NCBI RefSeq assembly: GCF_900456975.1
Contig: NZ_UGYM01000002.1
Location: 1,736,001-1,800,000, forward strand
From: Shewanella baltica
GTDB lineage: Bacteria; Pseudomonadota; Gammaproteobacteria; Enterobacterales; Shewanellaceae
Length of the DNA: 64,000 bases
Direction: 5' to 3'
In this document: positions 1 to 12,194 of the stretch, piece after piece
Numbering within the stretch: position 1 is the first letter of the stretch
How the letters are laid out: each line of letters begins with the position of its first letter
Notes under the pieces: model-generated
Database searches by the model: none
What the model was told of the DNA's origin: nothing
The model's input: the letters and a program-made list of their open reading frames with translations, nothing else
Program-made: the position numbers and the translations under genes

Positions 1-41
1 CCATCATTCATCCGTTACTTCGCGGGATTAAACTGGTGTAA

Positions 42-386
42 TCAATTCAAGTAAAGTGCAAAGACGCAAAGCAGACTGACGACTATTACTGAGTGTTGCA
101 AATAACGGCGGCTGGCTAACAAATTTTCTTTGCCTTGTTTTAGGCTGGCGACGAGGGTGTGCTGCTTATAAATCCGGCACATCAACTCATCGGTTTGGGG
201 ATCGATAAGCAGTTCAAACTTGCAAGGTGCGCCGTCTTTAAGTTGAATAGTGTGTTCGCTCTGAGGCTTAAAATTTAGCTTGTGCGACACCATCTGGCCG
301 TTGACAAAGACCCGCTCTAAACCGCTCCAATTACTGGCTTGCAGTTCAACTACATCTTGGTTGAGATCATACTTGAAACGGATCAT
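42..386 (-). CDS. small hypothetical protein with C-terminal membrane anchor
   Basis: Unrecognised 114-residue protein. The first ~90 residues are soluble, with alternating hydrophobic/polar runs suggesting a small beta-rich domain (FKYDLNQDVVELQASNW, then VFVNGQMVSHK). The last ~20 residues (HSVIVVSLLCVFALYLN) form one hydrophobic helix ending at the stop codon, the layout of a tail-anchored protein. No signal peptide is visible. The ATG is preceded by AGGA with 7 bases between, so the start is well supported. It lies downstream of the leucine dehydrogenase gene on the same strand but beyond a terminator, so it is probably a separate unit. Function unknown. Confidence 0.7.
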   Translation of the reverse strand: MIRFKYDLNQDVVELQASNWSGLERVFVNGQMVSHKLNFKPQSEHTIQLKDGAPCKFELLIDPQTDELMCRIYKQHTLVASLKQGKENLLASRRYLQHSVIVVSLLCVFALYLN

Positions 387-529
387 AGCGCTATCCTGTG
401 CTGGGACCTGAGAGGCTAATTCAAGCAGACAAATATGACGTTTTCCAGCGTGATTTAATGAATATTCTGTGTCGAAATTAAAAGCGCGGCTAAACCATGA
501 GCTTAGCGCTAGATTAAATTTTAGATAAC

Positions 530-554
530 AAAAAAGCGACCAGAGGTCGCTTTT
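530..554 (-). terminator. intrinsic terminator of the leucine dehydrogenase gene
   Basis: A GCGACC/GGTCGC stem with a 3-base loop is extended by A/T pairs, and read on the minus strand it runs into six Ts. It lies 25 bases past the dehydrogenase stop codon. Confidence 0.85.
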
Positions 555-578
555 GCGGATGTTACGCGGGCAGAAAAA

Positions 579-1613
579 TTACTTTTTTGCGGCTTCGATA
601 ATGGCTTTGGCCATTTCATCAGCCACAGCGCCGGTTGTACGGTTCTGCGCATCAGCTTGGCTGAATATTTTCAACAGGGTGTTGTAAATTTCTTCTACTT
701 TAGCGGTCGATTTCGCCGCATCGTAATCTTTTTCGAACGACACGTTGATAATGCCGCCTGCGTTGATCACATAGTCTGGCGCGTACAGAATGCCCATTTC
801 TTTCAGTTGTTCGCCGTGGCGTACTTCAGCTAATTGGTTGTTGGCACAGCCAGCAACAATTTTGGCATTCAGTTGCGGTAAGGTCGCATCGTTTAAAGTT
901 GCGCCAAGGGCACAAGGAGCATACACATCCACATCTTGCGCGTAAATTTCTTGAGGCGCGACAACAATGGCACCAAAGTCGGTAGCGACTTTGTCTAACG
1001 ATGCTTGATGAATGTCGGTAACAATCAGTTCAGCGCCATCGTTATGCAAGTGTTTGCACAGGTAATAGCCAACGTGACCTACACCTTGAACGGCGATTTT
1101 AAGGCCTTTTAGGCTGTCTAAACCGAGTCTATGTTTAACCGCAGCTTTGATGCCTAAATAAGTGCCAAGGGCGGTGAACGGTGATGGATCGCCACTCTTG
1201 CCTTCAAGACCTGCCATATAAGGGGTTTCTTCATGGGCAATCATTATATCTGCTGTAGTTGTACCCACGTCTTCAGCGGAATAATAGCGGCCGCCAAGGC
1301 TATTAATGAAACGGCCAAAAGCGCGGAATAGGGCTTCGCGGTCTTGTCTTTTTGGATCGGCGATGATCACTGATTTGCCGCCGCCCATGGTTAAACCGGC
1401 AAGGGCGTTTTTGTAAGTCATGCCACGAGAGAGGCGTAATACGTCAGTCAGGGCTTCATCATCCGATTGGTAATTCCACATCCGGCAACCACCCACGGCA
1501 GGGCCAAGGTTAGTGTTATGGATGGCGACAATGGCCTTTAAGCCACTTTCTTTATCATGACAGAATACGACCTGTTCATGTTCGTCAAAGGATACATGAT
1601 TAAATACAGCCAC
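579..1613 (-). CDS. leucine dehydrogenase (Glu/Leu/Phe/Val dehydrogenase family)
   Basis: NAD-dependent oxidative deamination of branched-chain amino acids to their 2-oxo acids, a cytoplasmic catabolic step. The ~344-residue length fits leucine dehydrogenases rather than ~450-residue glutamate dehydrogenases. Visible family motifs are LGPAVGGCRMW, the two active-site lysine regions (MTYKNALAGL and TMGGGKSVI), and the Rossmann segment GVGHVGYYLCKHL followed by an acidic residue (VTDIH), consistent with NAD. The open frame begins at a GTG at 1634, but the GTG at 1613 (reading VAVFNHVSFDEH) has GGAGA 7 bases upstream and matches the usual family N terminus, so I use it. The gene stands alone. 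Confidence 0.92.
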   Translation of the reverse strand: MAVFNHVSFDEHEQVVFCHDKESGLKAIVAIHNTNLGPAVGGCRMWNYQSDDEALTDVLRLSRGMTYKNALAGLTMGGGKSVIIADPKRQDREALFRAFGRFINSLGGRYYSAEDVGTTTADIMIAHEETPYMAGLEGKSGDPSPFTALGTYLGIKAAVKHRLGLDSLKGLKIAVQGVGHVGYYLCKHLHNDGAELIVTDIHQASLDKVATDFGAIVVAPQEIYAQDVDVYAPCALGATLNDATLPQLNAKIVAGCANNQLAEVRHGEQLKEMGILYAPDYVINAGGIINVSFEKDYDAAKSTAKVEEIYNTLLKIFSQADAQNRTTGAVADEMAKAIIEAAKK

Positions 1614-1892
1614 GTGAATTTCTCCGCTATACACAATGAAAAAGCCGACGAGGTGAGTCCCATCGACTGCTTGTTATATTTATTGCAGAACCATAGCATT
1701 TAGCGATACTCTCAACCATGCATAATGACCGAATAAATACATTATTTGTGGCAATTTAGCTTTCCACTTTACGTAAACGTAAGCTTTGCGGTTGGAAATG
1801 GATTGTACTGAATTTAATGTAACGAATAGAATGAATCGCGCACTGATCCCAAGAATTAGGTTCGCGTTATAACAATAAGATAGGACGGAAGT

Positions 1893-2342
1893 ATGACTGA
1901 ACAAGCTGTCGACCAAACTCAACAGAATTTATCAGCTGAAGAAGTGGAAAAGCTGCGTCAAGAGTGGGTCAGAACTCAATTTCAAAAAGCCAATCGTTTC
2001 CTCGCTGAAAAAGGCGTGATCCCAAGTAAAGTCTTGGCCGATGATAGTCGTTATCTTGCGCCTTACATGGCGATTTGGAAAATGGAATCAAAGCGTCCCA
2101 GCAACAAAACCTATTGGGTGATGTCGGGCGATTTACCATCGGATTTCGTCGATGTGAAAGTGGCGGCAACGGCCCGTGATGCGGTGCGTCATTTCTCTAT
2201 GATGTGGCAAATGCAGGCGGAAAACTTGGTACGTTCAGGTGCAACCCGTGATGCCACGCAGGCCAAATTTGCGCAATTACTGGTATCGCGCGCCGAGAGT
2301 TTATATCGTATGCACAATGACGATAAGCTGTGGAATGCCTAA
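1893..2342 (+). CDS. DUF4826 family protein
   Basis: Soluble 149-residue protein I place in DUF4826, a family of unknown function in marine Gammaproteobacteria. The N terminus is acidic and helical (EEVEKLRQEWVRTQFQKANRFLAEKG), followed by a compact domain rich in Trp and Tyr (YLAPYMAIWKMES, KTYWVMSGDLPSDF) and an amphipathic C-terminal helix. No catalytic motif, signal peptide or membrane segment is visible. The ATG follows GGACGGAAG at good spacing. It is monocistronic, with its own terminator at 2432-2455. The family assignment is from memory and is the weakest part of this call. Confidence 0.75.
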   Translation: MTEQAVDQTQQNLSAEEVEKLRQEWVRTQFQKANRFLAEKGVIPSKVLADDSRYLAPYMAIWKMESKRPSNKTYWVMSGDLPSDFVDVKVAATARDAVRHFSMMWQMQAENLVRSGATRDATQAKFAQLLVSRAESLYRMHNDDKLWNA

Positions 2343-2431
2343 GCTCAAATGAGTTGAGGATTGTATTGAGATTGTATTAAGTCAATACAGTCACTTGTGT
2401 TGATTGATACTGATAATTGAAATAACAATAA

Positions 2432-2455
2432 GGCACTCAATTGAGTGCCTTTTTT
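2432..2455 (+). terminator. intrinsic terminator after the DUF4826 gene
   Basis: A perfect GGCACTCAA/TTGAGTGCC palindrome is followed by six Ts, about 90 bases past the stop codon. Confidence 0.9.
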
Positions 2456-2518
2456 ATACTGACTTTTATGTTGATTTCCTATGTTAAGAACAAGGCCATC
2501 AAGCAAAGTCGATAAAGC

Positions 2519-3658
2519 TTATTCTTCGCTGTCGCTTAAGTAGAAGAAACCTTGATTGATGAGTTTCAATAGTAAGGCTTGAACTTCTTCATGCTGACAT
2601 ATTTCAGTCGCTTCATCGGCGCTTAAGCTCACGTTATCGCTCAACTGTGCGATAACGTCTATCGGTGTATTTAGCAATTCGTGCACGTCACCATTGATGA
2701 ATAATCGCGGCGTGGCATCATTTTCAAGGCGCAATACTTTCAAACCGCCGATACGGCTGACGCCAGCACCTTGGGCGAAGGCATCTTGCAAATCTTCAAT
2801 GCTGTAAGCTTCTTCACCTTCACACAAATCAAGTTCGAAACGGTTTTGACTGAGTAGCTTACCTAACACGATTTGGTAGCTATTGGGATCTTGGCTCAGC
2901 TGACTCAAGAGTGACATTATGCCCACTTGATGATCTTGGCTGACGATACCCGCTGAACTCGGTTCAGTTTGTGAGGTGAAACGCTGCTGACCTAAGTTAT
3001 TGTCGAGCAAATAATCGGCAACTTCGCTGACCAATTCTTGCTGGCTTGGGGCGCGAAAACCAATCGAGTAACTCATTGCCACAGTTAGGGTTTCGCCGCA
3101 ATGCGGGAAACCTGGCGGAATATAAAGCATGTCGCCTTTTTCTAGCACCACATCGATAATTGGGGTGAAGTCTTCAACCAGCGGCGAGTTTGGGTTGCCA
3201 CCGCGGCGTTGTTGCGGAGTATTGTCGCCCACAGTCCAGCGACGCTCACCTTCGCCTTGAATGATAAACACATCGTAGTTATCGACGTGTGGGCCCACAC
3301 CACCACTTGGGGTTGCAAATGAGGCCATCAAATCATCGAAGCGCCAGTCAGGTAGAAAGCGCAGCGCTTCAACTAATGGCTGTGAATCGGGATACCAATG
3401 GTTGACTGCTTGCACTAGCAATTGCCAATGGGTTTCGCCATAGCTGTCGTAATCCTCAAACGGGCCTTGGACCACTTCCCAATCATTGTCTTTGGTGACG
3501 ACGATACGTGAAGAGATTTCTTCCTCACAGGCAAGGCCTGCTAGTTCATCGGCGCTGATAGGATCTTCAAACTGCGGAAAGGCTTTTTTGATCAGCAGGG
3601 GTTTCTTTTGCCAGTATTCACTAAGAAACTGGGCGATATCGAGATTGAGTGTATACAT
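2519..3658 (-). CDS. roxA: ribosomal oxygenase RoxA (50S L16 arginine hydroxylase)
   Basis: JmjC/cupin Fe(II)- and 2-oxoglutarate-dependent dioxygenase; the E. coli homologue (YcfD/RoxA) hydroxylates an arginine of ribosomal protein L16. About 379 residues. Family landmarks are WQKKPLLIKKAFP near the N terminus, DPISADELAGLA, LLVQAVNHWYPDSQ, the metal-binding HxD in GGVGPHVDNYDVF, and the distal His in DMLYIPPGFPHCGET; a winged-helix-type C-terminal region ends in GFFYLSD. I chose the ATG at 3658 (MYTLNLDIAQF), which aligns with the E. coli start, over an in-frame GTG seven codons upstream that lies inside a hairpin. It follows purB on the same strand across that hairpin, so it is either read-through or separately transcribed. 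Confidence 0.95.
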   Translation of the reverse strand: MYTLNLDIAQFLSEYWQKKPLLIKKAFPQFEDPISADELAGLACEEEISSRIVVTKDNDWEVVQGPFEDYDSYGETHWQLLVQAVNHWYPDSQPLVEALRFLPDWRFDDLMASFATPSGGVGPHVDNYDVFIIQGEGERRWTVGDNTPQQRRGGNPNSPLVEDFTPIIDVVLEKGDMLYIPPGFPHCGETLTVAMSYSIGFRAPSQQELVSEVADYLLDNNLGQQRFTSQTEPSSAGIVSQDHQVGIMSLLSQLSQDPNSYQIVLGKLLSQNRFELDLCEGEEAYSIEDLQDAFAQGAGVSRIGGLKVLRLENDATPRLFINGDVHELLNTPIDVIAQLSDNVSLSADEATEICQHEEVQALLLKLINQGFFYLSDSEE

Positions 3659-3664
3659 AGTGTT

Positions 3665-3702
3665 AAAAAAGGCGACCACATCGCACAGATGTGAGTCGCC
3701 TT
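3665..3702 (-). terminator. terminator/attenuator hairpin between purB and roxA
   Basis: On the minus strand GGCGAC-CACATC pairs with GATGTG-GTCGCC (one bulged base, 5-base loop) and runs into six Ts. The T-run ends 6 bases before the roxA ATG. An AAGGATTAAGG purine run that could serve as ribosome site lies on the far (upstream) side of the hairpin. It looks like the purB-operon terminator placed inside the roxA leader. Confidence 0.8.
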
Positions 3703-3755
3703 AATCCTTATTTCTGTTTATGAAAGAGTATTGTCCATCGCCAATTTCAGCTAAT

Positions 3756-3789
3756 AACTAAGTTCAGTTAAAAACTAAGTTCAGTTAAA
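3756..3789. repeat. 17-bp perfect tandem duplication
   Basis: AACTAAGTTCAGTTAAA occurs twice head to tail at 3756-3772 and 3773-3789. A degenerate third unit runs into the end of purB (CTTACTTCAGTT). Confidence 0.9.
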
Positions 3790-3792
3790 AGC

Positions 3793-5810
<2,018 letters not shown>

Positions 5811-5813
5811 GCT

Positions 5814-6932
5814 TTACCCTCGGATCAATTGATCTATGATGCCGCCACCTAAGCAGACTTCACCATCATAAAATACCGCAGACTGTCCTGGCGTTACCGC
5901 CGCAACAGGCTCATCGAAGACCACGCGTAAGGTGTGTTCATCTGTGTAGGTCAAAGTACAAGGCACATCTTGTTGGCGATAACGGGTTTTCACTGCAATA
6001 TGACAGCCATCGATAGGTCCGATTCTATCCACCCAATGCAGTTGGTTAACTGTCATGCCGGTCGACATCAAACGAGGATGGTGTCCGCCTTGCCCTACGA
6101 TCAATACGTTACGCTCAAGATCTTTATCAACGACATACCAAGGATCGTCATTGCTGTTTTTCATGCCGCCAATGCCTAAGCCTTTACGCTGGCCTAAGGT
6201 GTGGTACATCAGCCCTTGGTGTGTACCTATGACTTCGCCTTCTGGGGTTTCGATATTGCCAGGCTGCGCCGGTAAATAAGTGCCTAGGAATTCAGTGAAC
6301 TTGCGCTCACCGATAAAGCAGATGCCGGTGCTATCTTTTTTATCATGGGTGATTAGGCCCATTTCTTTTGCGATTTCACGTACTTCATGTTTTTCCAATT
6401 CACCGACAGGGAACAGACTTCGAGCCACTTGCTCGTGGCTAAGGGTGTAGAGGAAATAACTTTGATCTTTATTGCCATCGACGCCACGGAGCATTTGTGT
6501 GCTGCCATCGCTATTATCACGGCGGCGCACATAGTGGCCCATGGCGATGTAATCGGCGTCGAGGATTTCGTCGGCAAATTCTAAAAATGCCTTAAATTTG
6601 ATTTCTTTGTTGCACATGATATCGGGATTGGGCGTGCGGCCGGCTTTGTATTCGGCGAGGAAATACTCAAATACATTGTCCCAATATTCGGCTGCAAAGT
6701 TAACTGTGTGTAGCTTGATCCCGAGCTTGTCGCATACGGCTTGGGCATCTTTTAAATCTTCTGCGGCAGCGCAGTACTCGTTGTTGTCATCTTCTTCCCA
6801 GTTCTTCATGAAAAGGCCTTCAACCTGATAGCCTTGCTGCATAAGCAAATAGGCTGAAACAGATGAATCTACACCGCCGGACATGCCGACAATGACTTTT
6901 TTTCCTGTATGAGTGGGTTCGATTGATGTCAT
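5814..6932 (-). CDS. mnmA: tRNA-specific 2-thiouridylase MnmA
   Basis: ATP-dependent 2-thiolation of the wobble uridine (s2U34) in tRNA Lys, Glu and Gln, using sulfur relayed by the Tus system. The PP-loop SGGVDSS is at residues 18-24. The catalytic cysteines are in the [16 protein letters not shown] segment and in [26 protein letters not shown] and the C-terminal beta-barrel (LGGGIIDQ) are also present. The open frame extends to an ATG at 6992, but the ATG at 6932 ([12 protein letters not shown]) has AGGA 5-6 bases upstream and fits family length (372 residues), whereas the longer start has no ribosome site. Confidence 0.97.
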   Translation of the reverse strand: MTSIEPTHTGKKVIVGMSGGVDSSVSAYLLMQQGYQVEGLFMKNWEEDDNNEYCAAAEDLKDAQAVCDKLGIKLHTVNFAAEYWDNVFEYFLAEYKAGRTPNPDIMCNKEIKFKAFLEFADEILDADYIAMGHYVRRRDNSDGSTQMLRGVDGNKDQSYFLYTLSHEQVARSLFPVGELEKHEVREIAKEMGLITHDKKDSTGICFIGERKFTEFLGTYLPAQPGNIETPEGEVIGTHQGLMYHTLGQRKGLGIGGMKNSNDDPWYVVDKDLERNVLIVGQGGHHPRLMSTGMTVNQLHWVDRIGPIDGCHIAVKTRYRQQDVPCTLTYTDEHTLRVVFDEPVAAVTPGQSAVFYDGEVCLGGGIIDQLIRG

Positions 6933-7018
6933 AGATCCTAAAAACCATTGAGTATGTGTGTTGGCTAGGTTGTTTAAGTTAAGCCGCGACATTGAGCGCG
7001 TAACAAAAAGTGCCTAAC

Positions 7019-7072
7019 CTAGCTTAAAAAATATGGGCTAGCTTTAAATCCAAGCTAACTTAAAAATCTGGG
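7019..7072. repeat. three degenerate tandem units of 17-19 bp
   Basis: Units begin CTAGCTTAAAAAATATGGG (7019), CTAGCTTTAAATCCAAG (7038) and CTAACTTAAAAATCTGGG (7055) in the 270-bp gap between mnmA and nudJ. I see no other feature in the gap. Confidence 0.7.
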
Positions 7073-7202
7073 TGTCGTGCGAGCGGTCAGTAAAACTCGT
7101 ATTTACGGTCTACTGTACAGTCTGCTATTTAGCCACGTAGAGGCCGATAGGCACTAGCACATGCATAAGTTTAACAAGCAGTTTATGCGGGGCGGTATTC
7201 TA

Positions 7203-7697
7203 TCACGCCTTACTCGCTTGGGCTATCGCGAGGCGGTCACTATTGAGTAAGGAGAGGGCATAAGTTTGGCCCTGTTGTGCGTTATTAAGATAGTCTTTTA
7301 GGCAATCGAGCACTAAGGGGCTGCGCAGTAAAGATGACTTGGCTTCTATCTGTGCAAAACTCAGCCAGTGCGCACTGTGGATAGCGTTGTCCTGCGGCGC
7401 AGGTGAGGGCATATCATCTAACTGCACGAAGAAGGTAAAGCGCACAAAGGCTAAGTCTTCACTGGCGCTAAATTGATAGATGCCGACGAGTCCTTGGGGG
7501 TTAAGTGATAACCCCGTTTCCTCAAACACTTCACGCTCACAGGCTTGGATTAAGCTTTCATTCGCTTCTAAGTGACCCGCTGGCTGATTAAAGCGCTGCT
7601 CGCCATCAATCCACTCTTCCACCATCAGATACTTATCCTGTGAAGTCGCATGAATAATACAAGCGACGGTCACATTGGGTTTATATCGTTGACTCAT
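7203..7697 (-). CDS. nudJ: Nudix hydrolase NudJ (phosphatase/thiamine pyrophosphate-type)
   Basis: Nudix hydrolase orthologous by position and sequence to E. coli NudJ (YmfB), which removes phosphate from nucleoside tri- and diphosphates and from the thiamine precursor HMP-PP. The Nudix box G-x5-E-x7-REVxEE-x-GL is complete at residues 41-63 (GHLEANESLIQACEREVFEE, then TGL). Length is 164 residues. I use the ATG at 7697 because a perfect AAGGAGG lies just upstream; the longer frame to 7727 would cover that ribosome site. It lies between rluE and mnmA as in E. coli. Confidence 0.93.
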   Translation of the reverse strand: MSQRYKPNVTVACIIHATSQDKYLMVEEWIDGEQRFNQPAGHLEANESLIQACEREVFEETGLSLNPQGLVGIYQFSASEDLAFVRFTFFVQLDDMPSPAPQDNAIHSAHWLSFAQIEAKSSLLRSPLVLDCLKDYLNNAQQGQTYALSLLNSDRLAIAQASKA

Positions 7698-7764
7698 AGT
7701 GCCTCCTTTGAGTGGACATGGTGCCACTTTTTAGTGGCGTTGAGCGCAGAAACTTGGCTGAAAG

Positions 7765-8613
7765 TTAGACTTCATCACCGAGGCGAATGCATTTATGCTC
7801 ACCCGATGGCAAATTATCTAGACTCCATTGGCCTATTTTATAACGGATTAATCTTAAGGTCGGAAAACCGATATGCGCTGTCATGCGTCTGACTTGGCGG
7901 TTACGGCCTTCATGAATTTGGATTTCTAACCAAGTTGTTGGGATATTTTTGCGTTCTCTCACTGGCGGATTACGTGGCCAAATATCGGGTGAATCCATGA
8001 TTTTGACTTTAGCAGGCAGCGTCATACCATCATTTAATTCAACACCTTGGCGCAGTTTCGTCAGTGCATCTTCCGTCGGGACGCCTTCTACTTGCACCCA
8101 ATAGGTTTTAAAGGTTTTCTTTTTCGGTTCTGTCAGTCTTGCCTGTAATTGACCGTCATTGGTCAGCAACAACAAGCCCTCACTGTCTCTGTCTAAGCGG
8201 CCTGCGGCATACACGTCAGCAATGGGAATATAGTCTTTTAGAGTTTTGCGACCTTGTTCGTCGGTAAACTGGCAAAGTACATCAAAAGGCTTATTAAACA
8301 GCACGATAATCGGTGCGAGCGTTTGGATCTGCACCGGTTTTGCCGCTGCAATTGCGCGTCGATTAGGATTTTTAAAGGGTTCTTTCTTTAAACTGCCATT
8401 GGCATTACGTGCTGGCGCCACTTTGCTATCTACGGCGGTAGCGCGGTTGACAGGGCCTCTGCTCGCGGGCTTAGCGGGTTTAATCGTGCTATTGGCTGGG
8501 GAACTGGTACTGGAATTGGCACGTTTAGGTGGAAACTTGTTTTTGTTCATACTTTTGCTAACAGGAGGTTGAGACACGCTTACCTGACTTGATTGAGTCG
8601 TTAATGTGGTCAT
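7765..8613 (-). CDS. rluE: 23S rRNA pseudouridine(2457) synthase RluE
   Basis: RsuA-family pseudouridine synthase; the catalytic aspartate is in [42 protein letters not shown] and the C-terminal [25 protein letters not shown] are diagnostic of the RluE/RsuA group. The N-terminal ~95 residues are a Lys/Pro/Ser/Ala-rich, apparently disordered extension not present in E. coli RluE. No strong ribosome site marks the ATG at 8613; an internal ATG at 8550 ([10 protein letters not shown]) is an alternative that would shorten but not remove the extension. First gene of the minus-strand block and divergent from icd. Confidence 0.93.
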   Translation of the reverse strand: MTTLTTQSSQVSVSQPPVSKSMNKNKFPPKRANSSTSSPANSTIKPAKPASRGPVNRATAVDSKVAPARNANGSLKKEPFKNPNRRAIAAAKPVQIQTLAPIIVLFNKPFDVLCQFTDEQGRKTLKDYIPIADVYAAGRLDRDSEGLLLLTNDGQLQARLTEPKKKTFKTYWVQVEGVPTEDALTKLRQGVELNDGMTLPAKVKIMDSPDIWPRNPPVRERKNIPTTWLEIQIHEGRNRQVRRMTAHIGFPTLRLIRYKIGQWSLDNLPSGEHKCIRLGDEV

Positions 8614-8809
8614 AGTGTACTTGGCATTCGCCGTTAGTGGAATTTGAATATTATTGCGAATGCTCTATGATGTCGGCCAGAAAATGTGATCTGTGCCTAA
8701 ATGTTTATTAGGTTTTAATGAGTCGTTGTAACAAATTTTAGCTTGCGCGCAAAGGCAGAAGGGCATTGATAATTTGAAAGGTTAAGGCGGATTCGATTGC
8801 CTTGATTGA

Positions 8810-11119
<2,310 letters not shown>

Positions 11120-11211
11120 TCTCGTGAGTTTTAGCTTTTGGATGGCGCATGCGTCAGTGTGGGCCATCAAAGTTGATGTAAAGTTGTAAGTCATTAGACT
11201 GATTTTGAAAA

Positions 11212-11238
11212 GGGATCTGCATGGCAGATCCCTTTTTT
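11212..11238 (+). terminator. intrinsic terminator of icd
   Basis: GGGATCTGC/GCAGATCCC stem, 3-base ATG loop, then six Ts; about 93 bases past the stop codon. Confidence 0.92.
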
Positions 11239-11390
11239 ATGCCCTAAATTTGCTGTCGAGACAGATGATAAAATCTTTTTGTGGGGATGCTATGGGTGAG
11301 GGGCTGCGATTGATCTTGAATTAAATTCATGCGTAATGCTGACAAGCGATGGAGCATTAAGTGCCGAGGATTAATAAAACACGCAGCAAT

Positions 11391-11418
11391 AAAAAGGCAG
11401 GGACAAGTCCCTGCCTTT
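11391..11418 (-). terminator. intrinsic terminator of cspD
   Basis: GGCAGGGA/TCCCTGCC stem flanked by A5 and T4, so it can work in both directions; on the minus strand it lies just past the cspD stop codon. With the icd terminator it accounts for most of the 322-bp icd-cspD gap. Confidence 0.88.
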
Positions 11419-11441
11419 TAGATCATTGGCCTCACCAAACG

Positions 11442-11648
11442 TTATTTTGTTGGTGAAATGGCTGAAGCGTGCATCCCTTTTGGACCGGCTTCTACTTCAA
11501 ATTGAACGGGTTGGCCTGCTTTTAGAGTTCGATAGCCTTCCATTTCAATGGTAGAATAGTGTGCAAAAACGTCCTCACCACCTTGATCAGGGCAAATAAA
11601 CCCGAATCCTTTGGCGTTGTTGAACCATTTAACAGTTCCGCTTGCCAT
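11442..11648 (-). CDS. cspD: cold-shock-domain protein CspD
   Basis: Small OB-fold nucleic-acid-binding protein of 68 residues. RNP1 (KGFGFICP) and RNP2 (DVFAHYS) are intact. [19 protein letters not shown] and [13 protein letters not shown] are closer to E. coli CspD, a stationary-phase inhibitor of replication, than to CspA. Divergent from clpS, the same arrangement as in E. coli, which supports the CspD name. It lacks the short C-terminal tail of the E. coli protein. The ~194-bp region shared with clpS must hold both promoters, which I cannot place with confidence. Confidence 0.93.
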   Translation of the reverse strand: MASGTVKWFNNAKGFGFICPDQGGEDVFAHYSTIEMEGYRTLKAGQPVQFEVEAGPKGMHASAISPTK

Positions 11649-11842
11649 ACTTCCACTTCCTTCTGTTGTCTACTTACCAGTAAGATAGTAAAACCTGTAT
11701 AGACGGGTATTCGTTCACCGTCTGCACAACAGAATGTAAGGAGTAAAAGCGGAAGTCAAGCTAAAATTAACAAAGGGGTAACAACTGATTAATTTGAACG
11801 GATCAATTGGAAGAGGCCAACACGAGAGGCTAGTATTAAAAA

Positions 11843-12151
11843 ATGGCAAAGATAGGAAATATTGAACACGTTGAAGAACGTGTCGAATCAGAGTTAATGC
11901 CGCCTTCGATGTACAAGGTGGTACTCAATAATGATGATTACACCCCAATGGATTTTGTGATTGAAGTTTTGCAGGTTTTCTTTCGCAAGAACGAGCAGGA
12001 AGCGACCGATATCATGTTGACGATCCATCACCAAGGAAAAGGTATTTGCGGTATTTTCCCGTTTGGGATTGCAGAAACTAAGGTGATACAAGTAAATCAA
12101 TTTGCAAGACAAAACCAACATCCGTTACTGTGTTCGTTAGAGAAAGCATAA
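11843..12151 (+). CDS. clpS: ATP-dependent Clp protease adaptor ClpS
   Basis: Adaptor that binds N-degron residues (Leu, Phe, Trp, Tyr) and hands substrates to ClpA. 102 residues with a flexible acidic N-terminal tail, then the core [19 protein letters not shown] (the NDD-TPM segment lines the N-degron pocket), [20 protein letters not shown], and the conserved [11 protein letters not shown]. Translation of clpA begins 43 bases downstream, so the two are probably one operon. Confidence 0.97.
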
Positions 12152-12194
12152 AACCGCTTTACTCTGTAGTCTGTTGTTAATTTTGGGGGTGCTT

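Noticed and set aside
1680..1922. 80-codon minus-strand open frame
   Set aside because: No ribosome site or family features; it overlaps the start of the DUF4826 gene and reads through its leader.
7120..7135. CTGTACAG palindrome resembling a LexA half-site pair in the mnmA-nudJ gap
   Set aside because: LexA needs eight bases between CTGT and ACAG; here there are none.
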